From Paenirhizobium selenitireducens ATCC BAA-1503 (GTDB lineage: Bacteria; Pseudomonadota; Alphaproteobacteria; Rhizobiales; Rhizobiaceae): a stretch of DNA of 64,000 bases. The stretch's first letter is position 1, and each line of letters opens with the position of its first letter. The stretch spans positions 62,001 to 126,000 of the forward strand of contig NZ_JAEG01000001.1 of assembly GCF_000518785.1 (NCBI RefSeq), in the 5' to 3' direction. Position numbers and translations under genes: made by a program. Under the pieces are notes generated by a model. The model saw nothing but the letters and a program-made list of their open reading frames with translations. It made no database searches and had not been told where the DNA came from. Shown piece after piece: positions 48,521 to 57,299 of this stretch.

Positions 48521-48892
48521 ATGTCGAAGGCACGGTTGATGAGGGGCGGTCTGCTGCGCATTCTATGCGCATTCGCCCTTCTGTCGCTGGCCTTCGCCCA
48601 CAAGCCGCCACAGGTCATGGCCGCAGCCTATGCGACAGTGTCGCTGCAGTTGCCGGACGGTACCTTTGCCGACATGTGCATCGGCGACACGGCGACCAAG
48701 AATCCGCTGGTCCGTCAGTATTGCGAAGTCTGCGCGCTGTCGTCGACGGCGCTTCTTCCGCCTCCGGCGGGCGAGTCCTGGCTGCTCAGCCAGTTCGCCG
48801 GTCTCGCCAACGATCCGGTCTTCGTCACCGAACGACCGGACGTGCTGTCGATCGAGCGCCCGCGCTCGCGTGCTCCTCCCGAGCTTTCCTGA
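48521..48892 (+). CDS. small exported protein, DUF2946-like, probable copper context
   Basis: A 123-residue protein with a signal sequence (LRILCAFALLSLAFA), then a domain with MCIGDTATKNPLVRQYC and C-terminal EVCALSSTALLPPP, giving three Cys (CIG, YCEVC). That layout recalls DUF2946 proteins, which cluster with copper genes. ATG 48521 has GGAGGAA at about 48510-48516. Gene 48978 (copper binding) follows 85 bp on. The family call is tentative. Confidence 0.6.
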   Translation: MSKARLMRGGLLRILCAFALLSLAFAHKPPQVMAAAYATVSLQLPDGTFADMCIGDTATKNPLVRQYCEVCALSSTALLPPPAGESWLLSQFAGLANDPVFVTERPDVLSIERPRSRAPPELS

Positions 48893-48977
48893 TTTCCTTC
48901 GACCATCGATAGAAATGGCGCCCTTTTCCGGCGCATGCCGGCATCCTCCACGAGGAGGGCCGCACAGGAGACCACAG

Positions 48978-50036
48978 ATGAAGACCATGATTTCCGCTCT
49001 CGCCACCACAGCCGTTGCAGCCCTTGTCGCCGGTTCGGCTCATGCCCATGCGAGTTTCGCCAATGCGCCGGCCAAGCCGGAATCCTATGTCGCCGCGGTC
49101 CTGCAGGTGCCGCACGGCTGCGACGGCAAGGCCACCAACGAAGTGCAGGTCAAGCTGCCCGAAGGTTTCGTCTTCGCCAAGCCCATGCCGAAGCCGGGCT
49201 GGGAACTCGAGATTATCAAGGGCGACTACCAGAAGACCTATGACAACCACGGCACGGCGGTGAAGTCCGGGGCGGTGGAGATCCGCTGGAAGGGCGGCAA
49301 TCTGCCGGACGACAACTATGACACCTTCACGATCAACGGGAAGGTCAGTGGCGTGGAAGCCGGCGGTGCGCTCGCTTTCGTCACGACGCAGTTGTGCGGC
49401 ACGGACGGCAAGGTCGCCTGGGACGAAGTGGCCGCACCCGGCGTCGATCCCCATTCGCTCAAGCACCCGGCGCCGCTGCTCCAGCTTGCCGCAGTTGATG
49501 ACATGCCGATGGGCCACGGTGCCATGCACGGGCAGGGGGCCATGCATGGCCAGGGTCACGATGCTATGATGATGGCTCAGGGCGGCCAGATGATGCATGG
49601 CGCGATGGACGGGTCCGGCATGGCCGGCGCCAATCCAGGCACGATGGAAACCGCCAAGGTCGGTGACCTCGAACTGACTGCAGGCTTCACCCGCGCCATG
49701 CTGCCGGGCCAGCCTGTGGGCGGTGGTTTCGTCACCATCCAGAATGCCGGCGCAACCGACGACGTGCTGATCGCAGCCGAATCGCCGACATCGGGTCGCG
49801 TCGAGCTTCACGAAATGGCGATGGTCGGTGACGTCATGAAGATGCGTCAGCTGAAGGACGGCATTCCGGTTCCGGCCGGCACAACCGTGGAGCTGAAGCC
49901 GGGTGGTCTGCACATGATGTTCATGGATGTGAAGGATCCGTTTGTCGAGGGCGGCCAGGTGCCGGTGACCCTCACCTTCGAAAAGGCCGGCACCGTCGAA
50001 CTCGTTCTGCCGATTGGTCCGGCCAAGGGCAAGTAA
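48978..50036 (+). CDS. YcnI-PCu(A)C fusion, copper-binding periplasmic protein
   Basis: The 352-residue exported protein has three parts. Residues 1-23 are a signal peptide, leaving His first in HASFANAP, as in YcnI proteins where that His binds copper. About 24-170 is a DUF1775/YcnI domain. About 175-215 is a Met/His-rich linker (MPMGHGAMHGQGAMHGQ and on). The rest is a PCu(A)C copper chaperone domain with HEM and HMMF ligands. This would bring copper to cytochrome oxidase or detoxify it. A terminator follows. Confidence 0.88.
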   Translation: MKTMISALATTAVAALVAGSAHAHASFANAPAKPESYVAAVLQVPHGCDGKATNEVQVKLPEGFVFAKPMPKPGWELEIIKGDYQKTYDNHGTAVKSGAVEIRWKGGNLPDDNYDTFTINGKVSGVEAGGALAFVTTQLCGTDGKVAWDEVAAPGVDPHSLKHPAPLLQLAAVDDMPMGHGAMHGQGAMHGQGHDAMMMAQGGQMMHGAMDGSGMAGANPGTMETAKVGDLELTAGFTRAMLPGQPVGGGFVTIQNAGATDDVLIAAESPTSGRVELHEMAMVGDVMKMRQLKDGIPVPAGTTVELKPGGLHMMFMDVKDPFVEGGQVPVTLTFEKAGTVELVLPIGPAKGK

Positions 50037-50076
50037 GCCCGGATCCCAGTGCCCCGGATCCCAGTGCATTGTCGAA

Positions 50077-50104
50077 GGGCCACGGCGGATTTCCGCCGTG
50101 GCCC
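50077..50104 (+). terminator. intrinsic terminator behind the YcnI-PCu(A)C gene
   Basis: GGGCCACGGCGG (50077-50088) and CCGCCGTGGCCC (50093-50104) form a 12-bp perfect stem with a 4-nt loop, 40 bp after the stop. The tail is only weakly U-rich, and the hairpin may also serve the convergent gene at 50139. A 14-bp direct repeat (CCGGATCCCAGTGC twice, 50039-50066) lies just before it. Confidence 0.7.
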
Positions 50105-50138
50105 TCATGTCATCCGGGAGGATGTGTGCGATCTGGCC

Positions 50139-50414
50139 TCAGGCGGCCGAATTCTTGTAGGCCTCGAGCGTTTCCTTGAGGCTCGCCTGGGCCAGGTGCT
50201 TCTGGCTTGCGGTCAGGAAGTAGAGGGCAAGCGCCGGCGGCTGGACGATGTTGACGAGCGCCCTCAGTTGGAAGTCCTCGCTGGTGGCGGCCTTCTCGGC
50301 AAGCAGGCGAGTGCTCTCCTCGACGAAGGCGTTACGCGAGGTCCGCTGTGGCGGCTTGGAGCTCTCCATTGCATAGGCGGCTGTCGTGGCCGAGACTGTG
50401 ACGACCTGTGTCAT
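50139..50414 (-). CDS. small protein of unknown function (91 aa)
   Basis: A 91-residue, mostly helical, Ala-rich protein starting MTQVVTVSATTAAYAMESSK. It has no signal peptide and no motif that I recognise; the helix pattern is loosely phasin-like. ATG 50414 has GGTGAAG upstream; a TTG at 50438 in the same frame is weaker. It converges on the copper gene's terminator. Real gene likely, function unknown. Confidence 0.55.
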   Translation of the reverse strand: MTQVVTVSATTAAYAMESSKPPQRTSRNAFVEESTRLLAEKAATSEDFQLRALVNIVQPPALALYFLTASQKHLAQASLKETLEAYKNSAA

Positions 50415-50699
50415 TGGCTTCACCAACTGGTTTATCAATTGGGCGACACTACACCACCGGCATCTCCGCTTCTTTAAATCGAAAAGTGCAATTTAAGTAA
50501 AATCTTAATAGCGGAAATCCGTATTGTTCAAGGATGAATTATTTGCGTGCAGGGGCCCTCGGAAGGCCCTGATCCGCTTGCAATTGCGGTGCGATCTGTC
50601 ATTTTCCAGCTGAATTTGCGTTCTTCGCAATTGTTCTGGCAGACAACATTTAGGCCCCCGGCGCCGGTCAGGCGAAGGGTGGGAGGAGGGGAGGAAAGC

Positions 50700-51236
50700 A
50701 TGATTATTCTCGTGGGTTATGTGAGCATCGAGGGCCAATCCAAGAAGATCGCCGAGACGGTCGCCGCCCAGATCGAAAAGGGCGGGGACCGCGCCGTGCT
50801 GGTCAACGTCCTGACCGGTGCGGAATACGGCGTCGATCACCCGCAGGCCGTGATCCTTTGCGCGCCGATCCATGCCGGACGCTACCCGGCCCCCTTCGTC
50901 GACTTCGTCGAGCGCGAGCGCGACTGGCTGAAGTCCGTGCCGAGCGCCTTCGTTTCGGTGTCGCTGTTCATTCGCAGCGAATTCGCCGAAGAGCGCGAGG
51001 AGGCGATGCATTTCCCCGACGCCCTGATGGCGCAGACGGGCTGGACGCCGGGCATGGTTCACCACGCGGCCGGCGCGCTTCGCTACACGGAATACGACTT
51101 CTTCAAGCGTTGGATGGCCAAGCGCCTCGCCGCGCGCGAGGGTGCCCCGACCGACGTCAACCAGGTCTACGAATTCACCGACTGGGCGGCGCTCGACAGC
51201 TTCACCAAGGAATTCATCGCGGCCGCCAAGGCCTGA
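50700..51236 (+). CDS. flavodoxin domain protein, HemG-like
   Basis: A 178-residue FMN-binding protein similar to menaquinone-dependent protoporphyrinogen oxidase HemG. The N-terminal phosphate loop has the GYVSIEGQSKKIAETVAAQI pattern, and ICAPIHAGRYPAPF and WTPGMVHHAAGALRYTEYDF follow as in HemG. Most alphaproteobacteria use HemJ, so its role here is uncertain. ATG 50700 follows GGGAGGAGGGGAGG, an unusually rich SD. A terminator lies after it. Confidence 0.82.
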   Translation: MIILVGYVSIEGQSKKIAETVAAQIEKGGDRAVLVNVLTGAEYGVDHPQAVILCAPIHAGRYPAPFVDFVERERDWLKSVPSAFVSVSLFIRSEFAEEREEAMHFPDALMAQTGWTPGMVHHAAGALRYTEYDFFKRWMAKRLAAREGAPTDVNQVYEFTDWAALDSFTKEFIAAAKA

Positions 51237-51245
51237 GCGAAACCG

Positions 51246-51277
51246 CCCGCCGGTCCTGATCGGCGGGTTTCTCTCTT
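51246..51277 (+). terminator. intrinsic terminator behind the flavodoxin gene
   Basis: CCCGCCG (51246-51252) and CGGCGGG (51261-51267) form a 7-bp stem, loop GTCCTGAT, followed by TTTCTCTCTT, a clear U-rich tail, 10 bp after the flavodoxin stop. No fluoride aptamer was seen in the remaining space before crcB. Confidence 0.8.
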
Positions 51278-51312
51278 GCCGGCTCTAGAGCCTCGGCTGC
51301 ACGTGAGGTCGC

Positions 51313-51690
51313 ATGCTCCAGATACTGCTCGTGGCCCTTGGGGGCGCCGTCGGTTCGGTTTGCCGCTATCTGGTCGGTGTCGGCGCGCTCCGGTTGATGG
51401 GGCCGTCCTTCCCCTGGGGCACGCTCGCCGTCAATGTCGCCGGCTCGTTCGCCATCGGCATTCTGGGCGAACTGATCGTCGTCCGTTTCGGCGCCTCGGC
51501 CGAGTTGCGGCTTCTGCTGATCACCGGTTTTCTCGGCGGCTTCACCACCTTCTCCGCCTTTGCGCTTGACGCCGTCACCCTGTTCGAGCGGGGCGCCTCC
51601 TTTGCCGCGGCGACCTACCTCGCGCTCAGCATCGGTGCGTCGATTGCCGCCGCGATCGCCGGCATCGGTCTGATGCGTTCGCTGCTCTGA
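51313..51690 (+). CDS. crcB: fluoride efflux transporter CrcB
   Basis: A 125-residue Fluc-type fluoride channel that acts as a dual-topology dimer. It has four hydrophobic helices and the family motifs GGAVGSVCRYLVGV, TLAVNVAGSFAIGILGE and TGFLGGFTTFSAFALDA with the Phe and Asn of the pore. A single gene is present, as expected for the homodimeric form. It is about 97 bp upstream of rluC-like. Confidence 0.95.
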   Translation: MLQILLVALGGAVGSVCRYLVGVGALRLMGPSFPWGTLAVNVAGSFAIGILGELIVVRFGASAELRLLLITGFLGGFTTFSAFALDAVTLFERGASFAAATYLALSIGASIAAAIAGIGLMRSLL

Positions 51691-51787
51691 CTGGTTTTCC
51701 TGTTTCCATCTTCGGTCGAAATGCTCTAAAGCCCTGCTTAAGACGAGATCTGCGGGCTTTTCCGCAGCAGTGACCGAAAGATTGGCT

Positions 51788-52780
51788 ATGGCAGGCATCG
51801 AACATATCACCGTGGAAGCCGACGAGGCAGGCATGCGTCTGGACCGTTGGTTCAAGGTGCATTTCCCCGGCCTCGGCTTCGGCCAGTTGCAGAAACTGCT
51901 GCGCTCCGGCCAGGTGCGTGTCGATGGCGGCCGCGTGAAGACCGACGCCCGCGTGCAGCCGGGGCAGGTGGTGCGCATCCCGCCGCTGGACGTGGACCTG
52001 AAGATCAAGGCCGGGCCGATCGGCTCGCACGACCTGAAGCATTCCGAGGATGGCGAGCTTCTGTCGCGCATGCTTTTGCATGAGGACGAGAAGGTGTTCG
52101 TGCTCAACAAGCCGGCCGGGCTTGCCGTGCAGGGTGGTTCGGGCCTGACACGCCATATCGACAAGATGCTCGAGGCCTGGACCAGCAAGAAGGGCGAGAA
52201 GCCGCGTCTCGTGCACCGGCTCGACCGCGACACCTCCGGCGTGCTGGTGGTTGCCCGCACGCGCGGTGCGGCCCAGAAGCTCACGGCCGCCTTCCGCGAA
52301 CGCGATACCCACAAGACCTACTGGGCGCTGGTCAAGGGCGTGCCGCGCAAGCACGAGGACAAGATCTCCACCTGGCTGGTCAAGGACCAGACCGACGAAG
52401 GCGACCGGATGCGCGTCGCCCGGCACGGCGAGGACGGTGCCGATCACGCAGTTTCCTACTACCGCGTCATCGATACCGCCGCGCAGAACCTCGCCTGGCT
52501 GGAAATGGAACCCTATACCGGCCGTACCCACCAGTTGCGCATCCACGCGCTGCATATCGGCCATCCGATCATCGGCGATCCGAAATATTTCATCGACGAC
52601 CACAACTGGGATTTCCCCGGCGGCGTCCAGAAGCGCCTGCATCTGCATGCACGTCGCATCGACATCCCGCATCCGAACGGCGGGCGCCTGAAGGTCACCG
52701 CGCCGCTGTCCCCCCATATGGTGCAGACGTGGAACCTGCTGGGCTTCGACCAGGCGGACGGCGACGGCGAGGCAGAATGA
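51788..52780 (+). CDS. RluA family pseudouridine synthase (RluC/RluD-like)
   Basis: Isomerises uridines in large-subunit rRNA. The 330-residue protein has the N-terminal S4-like RNA-binding domain (MRLDRWFKVHFPGLGFGQLQ, LLRSGQVRVDGGRVK), the catalytic HRLDRDTSGVLVVART with the essential Asp, and TGRTHQLRIHALHIGHPIIGD. ATG 51788 is preferred to GTG 51770. It overlaps the HAD gene by 4 bp. RluC versus RluD cannot be settled. Confidence 0.93.
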   Translation: MAGIEHITVEADEAGMRLDRWFKVHFPGLGFGQLQKLLRSGQVRVDGGRVKTDARVQPGQVVRIPPLDVDLKIKAGPIGSHDLKHSEDGELLSRMLLHEDEKVFVLNKPAGLAVQGGSGLTRHIDKMLEAWTSKKGEKPRLVHRLDRDTSGVLVVARTRGAAQKLTAAFRERDTHKTYWALVKGVPRKHEDKISTWLVKDQTDEGDRMRVARHGEDGADHAVSYYRVIDTAAQNLAWLEMEPYTGRTHQLRIHALHIGHPIIGDPKYFIDDHNWDFPGGVQKRLHLHARRIDIPHPNGGRLKVTAPLSPHMVQTWNLLGFDQADGDGEAE

Positions 52781-53430
52781 AACTCGTCCTGTTCGATTGC
52801 GACGGCACGCTCGTCGACAGCGTCGCCCTGATCCACGAGGTGATGGTGCGGACCTTCCGCCACTTCGGCAAGGCCGAGCCGACGGTCGCGGCCACCAAGG
52901 CGATCATCGGGCTCACCCTCGACATCGCGATCGCCCGCATCGACGGAAAGCCGCATGCCGACCCGGAAGCCGTGGCGATGATGGCCCACTACAAGGACAT
53001 CTTCCTCGGCGTCCGCGGCGAACTCGGTTTCCATGAACCGCTTTTCCCCGGCATCGCCGAACTGATCGCCGCCCTTTCTGCCCGCGACGACGTGTTGATC
53101 GGCGCCGTCACCGGCAAGTCGCGCCGCGGTCTCGACATGGTGCTTGAAACCCACGGCTTCGCCTCCCATTTCTTCGTTTCCCGCACGGCCGACGATTGCC
53201 CGTCCAAGCCGCACCCGGCCATGGTCACGGAGTGTTGCGACCAGGCGGGCTTCGTGCCGGCCGAAACCGTCGTCATCGGCGATGCGGTCTACGACATGCA
53301 GATGGCCAAGGCCGCCGGTGCGACCGCCATCGGCGTATCCTGGGGTTATGCCAGCGTCGAGCAATTGTGGGCCGCCGGTGCCGACGCGGTGGTCGATCGC
53401 CCGGCCGACATTCTGAACTACATTCACTGA
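52777..53430 (+). CDS. HAD family hydrolase, phosphoglycolate phosphatase-like
   Basis: A 217-residue HAD phosphatase. Motif I LVLFDCDGTLVDS, motif II in GAVTGKSRRG, motif III SKPHPAM and motif IV VIGDAVYDMQMAKAAGATAIG are all intact. The cap is the helical type. It overlaps the pseudouridine synthase gene by 4 bp and lies 10 bp ahead of the ATP12 gene, so all three are probably one operon. Substrate not evident. Confidence 0.9.
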   Translation: MKLVLFDCDGTLVDSVALIHEVMVRTFRHFGKAEPTVAATKAIIGLTLDIAIARIDGKPHADPEAVAMMAHYKDIFLGVRGELGFHEPLFPGIAELIAALSARDDVLIGAVTGKSRRGLDMVLETHGFASHFFVSRTADDCPSKPHPAMVTECCDQAGFVPAETVVIGDAVYDMQMAKAAGATAIGVSWGYASVEQLWAAGADAVVDRPADILNYIH

Positions 53431-53440
53431 GGTTTTTCCG

Positions 53441-54232
53441 ATGCGCGACGAGTTGAGCGTTTTCGTCCCCGAGCAGAGCGATGCCGATCCGGTGCGCCGG
53501 GCGCAGATCCAGATGAAGAAGCCGCAGGCCAAGCGGTTCTATACCGAGGTGACGGTCGTGCCGGAGGGTGAGGCCTTTGCCGTGAAGCTCGACGGGCGCC
53601 CCGTCAAGACGCCGGGCAAAAAGCTCCTGGCGCTTCCGACCCGTGCGGCTGCGGAACTGGTTGCCGCCGAATGGCGCGCCCAGGTGGAGATCATCAATCC
53701 CGAGACCATGCCGGCGACGCGGCTTGCCAATACCGCGGTCGATGCCGTGGCCGACCAAGCCGAGGCGGTGTTCGAGGACATCGTGCGCTACAGCGGCAGC
53801 GACCTCTTGTGCTACCGCGCCGACGGTCCGCAGGAACTGGTAGAGCGCCAGCGCGAGCGCTGGGACCCGGTGCTGTCCTGGCTGGCCGCAACCCATTCCG
53901 CCCGTTTCATCCTGGCCGAAGGCGTCATCCACCAGGAGCAGCCGGCCGAGGCCGTCGCCGCCTTCGCCACGGCACTTCAGGCCGAGCGCTCGCCGCTCGC
54001 CTTGTCGTGCCTGCATGTGGTCACGACCATCACCGGCTCGGCCATGCTGATGCTGGCCCTTCGCGACCGCCATCTCACGCTTGAAGAGGTCTGGGCGCTC
54101 GCGCATCTCGACGAGGACTGGACCGACGAGCACTGGGGCGTGGATGTGGAGGCGGAGGCGCGGCGCGCCAAGCGCTTTGCCGAAATTGCCGCGGCCTCGG
54201 CCATGCTCGAGGCACTGCGCGCTAAGGATTAA
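53441..54232 (+). CDS. ATP12 family F1-ATPase assembly chaperone
   Basis: The 263-residue protein matches ATP12, which in mitochondria protects the F1 alpha subunit during assembly; homologs occur throughout alphaproteobacteria. It has KRFYTEVTVVPEGEAFAVKLDG, LDGRPVKTPGKKLLALPT, the core EDIVRYSGSDLLCYRADGPQ and a C-terminal EEVWALAHLDEDWTDEHWG. It follows the HAD gene by 10 bp. Confidence 0.93.
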   Translation: MRDELSVFVPEQSDADPVRRAQIQMKKPQAKRFYTEVTVVPEGEAFAVKLDGRPVKTPGKKLLALPTRAAAELVAAEWRAQVEIINPETMPATRLANTAVDAVADQAEAVFEDIVRYSGSDLLCYRADGPQELVERQRERWDPVLSWLAATHSARFILAEGVIHQEQPAEAVAAFATALQAERSPLALSCLHVVTTITGSAMLMLALRDRHLTLEEVWALAHLDEDWTDEHWGVDVEAEARRAKRFAEIAAASAMLEALRAKD

Positions 54233-54295
54233 CGGTCCGCTAACCATAAAGGTGGGACTCTCTGGCGGAATAGAATCATCCGTCCGGGGTTGCTC

Positions 54296-55021
54296 ATGTT
54301 TGCGCGCTTCTTCAAGCTTGGCTTCGCGCTGTTGTTGTTCGGCGCACTGGCCTCCTGCAGTCTCACCAACGGCCGGCCCATTACCCGGCCGCTCAGCTAT
54401 CATGTGCGCGACGTCACCGTGATCGCCGATGCGACCGTTCCGACCCGGATCATCGCCGGCGTCGATCGGCGTGTGTCCGCCGCGATCACCGCAACCCGGC
54501 CGCCGGCCGGGGCCGAACGGGTGGTCGTTCTCGTGCGGATCGAAAAGCTCGGCTACGGCTTCAACGCGCGGCGCCATTTGCAGACGGCGCGCTTTACCGT
54601 GACCGCCGCCTCGGTGGAAACGGGCGACCCGGTCGCAACGGGCAGCTTCCTGGTCAACAATCCAACCGACGATCCGATGATGGCAGAAGAGAGCCTGGCC
54701 GAAGAAATCGCCAGCCGCGTGCGCTTCGCCTTCTCGTTGGCCTCGCCGTCGCTGCGCAAGGTCGTCCGGCCGCCGCGCGCACAGTCCACCAGACTGAAGA
54801 CCGCGCCGGAGTCAGGGGCGCCGGCCATTGCGGAGCCTGCGGCCGCAACGGCTGCCGAGCCCGCGGCTGAAACGCCTCCGGCCCCGGCCGCACCGCCCGC
54901 CGAGGCGATCAAGACGAATGTCGAGGAAGGCGCAAGCGGTGCGGTCAAGCTCGGCGGCACGGCACCGAACATCCCCTGCGATCCCGCCAAGGACAAGGAT
55001 TGCGCCGCGCCGAAGCCCTGA
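54296..55021 (+). CDS. lipoprotein of unknown function
   Basis: A 241-residue protein with a lipoprotein signal (LLLFGALASCS, lipobox LASC). Following it are a beta-rich domain (about residues 35-155), a Pro/Ala-rich stretch (about 170-210) and a short C-terminal tail with IPCDPAKDKDCAAPKP. I do not recognise the domain. ATG 54296 is preferred to TTG 54290. Function unknown. Confidence 0.75.
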   Translation: MFARFFKLGFALLLFGALASCSLTNGRPITRPLSYHVRDVTVIADATVPTRIIAGVDRRVSAAITATRPPAGAERVVVLVRIEKLGYGFNARRHLQTARFTVTAASVETGDPVATGSFLVNNPTDDPMMAEESLAEEIASRVRFAFSLASPSLRKVVRPPRAQSTRLKTAPESGAPAIAEPAAATAAEPAAETPPAPAAPPAEAIKTNVEEGASGAVKLGGTAPNIPCDPAKDKDCAAPKP

Positions 55022-55077
55022 GTCGTTCCTGGACCTCGATTGACTCGGATACGGCTTCCACCTATTCCAGAGACTAC

Positions 55078-55424
55078 GGATGGTTTCCGGGCCGGCCATT
55101 TTCGGCCCGGGAAGCAAAAGGGAATGCGACGGCGGGGATCCAGACCGGGACCGCCAATCGCAGCCGACCCCGCGACTGTAGAGCGGCGAGGGTCTTCCGT
55201 CCGGCAAGGGCCTCGGTGACGGATGGCGGTTCGCAGGGTGCGGACGGTCCGAAGCAGGGTTCAGCCGGAAAAGCCACTGGAGGGCTGCGCGATCAGCCGG
55301 GGCCGGACGCCTCTATCATCTACGAATCGTCCTCCCTTTCGCGCCGCATCCACCTCCGGGAAGGCAAGGAAGATCCGCCGGTGCATCTTTGGCACCACGA
55401 CCCGCGAGCCAGGAGACCTGCCAA
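55078..55424 (+). promoter_or_regulatory. cobalamin riboswitch upstream of cobP
   Basis: Conserved segments appear in order: AAGGGAATGCGACGGCGGGG, the CGACCCCGCGACTGTAGAGC region, the B12 box GCCACTGG (about 55275-55282), GGGAAGGC and the 3' strand AGCCAGGAGACCTGCC (about 55407-55422). The arms between them are longer than usual, so the aptamer spans some 340 nt. It should switch cobP-cobW-cobN-cobO off when adenosylcobalamin is plentiful. Confidence 0.88.
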
Positions 55425-55492
55425 CCGTGCCGGGCATCAAGCCCACACCTTGCAAAGGGGAGGCTCCCCTTGTTGCCAGCACGGAGGTTGTC

Positions 55493-55669
55493 GTGGCGAC
55501 ACTATCGACGAACGGGATCTCCGGATTCCGTGAATGCGCACATCGTGCGATCCTGTCCCGCGAAGGCCGCTCCGCCGTGAGCGGTCGACCAGCGCCTGCG
55601 TTCCGCGGTGCGCGCTTTCGCCTGCACGGGTGCTGCGGCTTTGCCCCCGTTCTCGCCGGCGGGCGTTGA
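55493..55669 (+). CDS. small open frame upstream of cobP, doubtful
   Basis: 58 codons from GTG 55493 with GGAGG about 7 bp upstream. The product is VATLSTNGISGFRECAHRA and on, Arg/Gly-rich with no family. It ends 3 bp before the cobP ATG, so it could couple to cobP, or it may be chance in the leader. Kept as a low-confidence call. Confidence 0.2.
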   Translation: MATLSTNGISGFRECAHRAILSREGRSAVSGRPAPAFRGARFRLHGCCGFAPVLAGGR

Positions 55670-55672
55670 GCC

Positions 55673-56194
55673 ATGGCCGGCCCATCCTCTTCCATTCTCG
55701 TTCTCGGCGGCGCCCGCTCGGGCAAGTCGCGCTTTGCCGAGGGTCTTGCCGTCGACTGCGCGGCTGACCGCCATTATGTCGCGACCGGTCGCGCCTTCGA
55801 CGAGGAAATGCGCGACAGGATAGCCAGGCACCGCACCGATCGCGGCGATGGCTGGACGACCCATGAGGAGCCGGTCGATCTGCTCGGCCAGCTCCGGCGG
55901 ATCGATGATCCGTCGCGTGTCGTGCTGGTCGACTGCCTGACGCTCTGGGTCACCAATCTGATGCTGGAAAACCATGACGTTGCGGCCCGCTCGGCTGAAC
56001 TCGCCGCGTTTCTCCCGCAGCTCAAGGCGAGGGTGATCCTGGTGTCGAACGAGGTCGGGCTGGGCATCGTGCCGGAAAACCGCATGGCGCGCGAATTCCG
56101 CGACCATGCCGGCCGGCTCCATCAACTGATCGCGGCGCGTGCCGCGGAAGTCTATTTTGTCGCGGCCGGCTTGCCGCTGAAAATGAAGGGTTGA
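55673..56194 (+). CDS. cobP: adenosylcobinamide kinase / guanylyltransferase
   Basis: Phosphorylates adenosylcobinamide and adds GMP in nucleotide loop assembly of vitamin B12. The 173-residue protein has the P-loop [12 protein letters not shown], the [15 protein letters not shown] segment with the His for guanylylation, and [13 protein letters not shown] and [21 protein letters not shown]. It is the first gene of the cob run. cobW starts 2 bp after its stop. Confidence 0.96.
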   Translation: MAGPSSSILVLGGARSGKSRFAEGLAVDCAADRHYVATGRAFDEEMRDRIARHRTDRGDGWTTHEEPVDLLGQLRRIDDPSRVVLVDCLTLWVTNLMLENHDVAARSAELAAFLPQLKARVILVSNEVGLGIVPENRMAREFRDHAGRLHQLIAARAAEVYFVAAGLPLKMKG

Positions 56195-56196
56195 CC

Positions 56197-57270
56197 ATGC
56201 TGCAACAGAAGATCCCCGCGACCGTCATCACCGGCTTCCTCGGCGCCGGCAAGACCACCATCATCCGCAACATGCTGATGAATGCCGGCGGCAAGAAGAT
56301 CGCGCTGATCATCAACGAGTTCGGTGATCTCGGCGTCGACGGCGACGTGCTGAAGGGCTGCGGCGCCGACAACTGCACCGAGGACGACATCATCGAGCTG
56401 ACCAATGGCTGCATCTGCTGCACCGTCGCCGACGATTTCATCCCGACCATGCAGCGCCTGCTGGAGCGCGACGTGAAGCCCGACCACATCGTCATCGAGA
56501 CCTCGGGCCTGGCGCTTCCCCAGCCGCTGGTCGCCGCCTTCAACTGGCCGGACATCCGCACCCGCGTCACCGTCGACGGTGTCATCACCGTGGTCGACAG
56601 CGCAGCGGTGGCCGCCGGCCGCTTTGCCGACGATCACGACAAGGTGGATGCGGCGCGCGTGGCTGACGAAGGCCTCGACCACGACAGCCCGCTGGAGGAA
56701 CTGTTCGAGGACCAGCTGACCTGCGCCGACCTCATCATCCTCAACAAGACCGACCTGCTCGACGCCGAGAGCATCGCCCGGGTGCGGGCCGAAGTGGCCG
56801 AGCGCATCCACCGCAAGCCGACGCTGATCGAGGCGAAGAACGGCGACGTGCCGGCGCTGGTGCTGCTCGGCATCGGGGCTCGCACCGAAGACGACATCGA
56901 GAACCGCAAGTCGCACCATGAGATGGAGCACGAGGCGCTGCACGAGAGCGGCGAGGATCACGACCATCACCACGATCACGACGAATTCGAAAGCTTCGTC
57001 ATGAAGCTCGGTCCGATCGCCGATCCGTCCGGCTTTGTCGATCGGCTGAAGGGCGTAATCGAAGCCCATGACGTGCTGCGTCTCAAGGGTTTCATCGACG
57101 TGCCGGGCAAGCCGATGCGCCTCGTCATCCAGGCCGTCGGTTCCCGCATCGACACCTATTTCGACCGCCCCTGGGCCTCCGGCGAAAAGCGCGAAACCCG
57201 CTTCGTCGTCATCGGCCTGCACGACTGGGATTTCGGCGCGGTAGTCGAAGCGGTCGAGAAGGCGGCTTGA
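56197..57270 (+). CDS. cobW: cobalamin biosynthesis protein CobW
   Basis: G3E GTPase of the aerobic B12 route, thought to supply Co(II) or zinc to the cobaltochelatase. The 357-residue protein has [25 protein letters not shown] with the CxCC (Cys72, Cys74, Cys75), NKTD and a His-rich segment (GEDHDHHHDHDEFES) in the C-terminal domain. It lies between cobP and cobN, unlike the zinc-regulated G3E GTPase at 17675. Confidence 0.96.
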   Translation: MLQQKIPATVITGFLGAGKTTIIRNMLMNAGGKKIALIINEFGDLGVDGDVLKGCGADNCTEDDIIELTNGCICCTVADDFIPTMQRLLERDVKPDHIVIETSGLALPQPLVAAFNWPDIRTRVTVDGVITVVDSAAVAAGRFADDHDKVDAARVADEGLDHDSPLEELFEDQLTCADLIILNKTDLLDAESIARVRAEVAERIHRKPTLIEAKNGDVPALVLLGIGARTEDDIENRKSHHEMEHEALHESGEDHDHHHDHDEFESFVMKLGPIADPSGFVDRLKGVIEAHDVLRLKGFIDVPGKPMRLVIQAVGSRIDTYFDRPWASGEKRETRFVVIGLHDWDFGAVVEAVEKAA

Positions 57271-57299
57271 GGTTTGAATGAGAGTATGAGCGCGCGGTT

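Larger units (their letters stand above)
55022..55672. other. leader region of the cob operon
   Basis: About 650 bp between the lipoprotein gene and cobP. Most of it is the cobalamin riboswitch. After it, 55455-55471 (AAGGGGA-ggc-TCCCCTT) is a hairpin that could be part of the expression platform. A 58-codon frame from GTG 55493 with GGAGG upstream ends at 55669 but has no known family and is Arg-rich. Confidence 0.5.

Noticed and set aside
51237-51312. Fluoride riboswitch ahead of crcB
   Set aside because: Only a terminator hairpin and about 35 bp remain; the fluoride aptamer core is not present.
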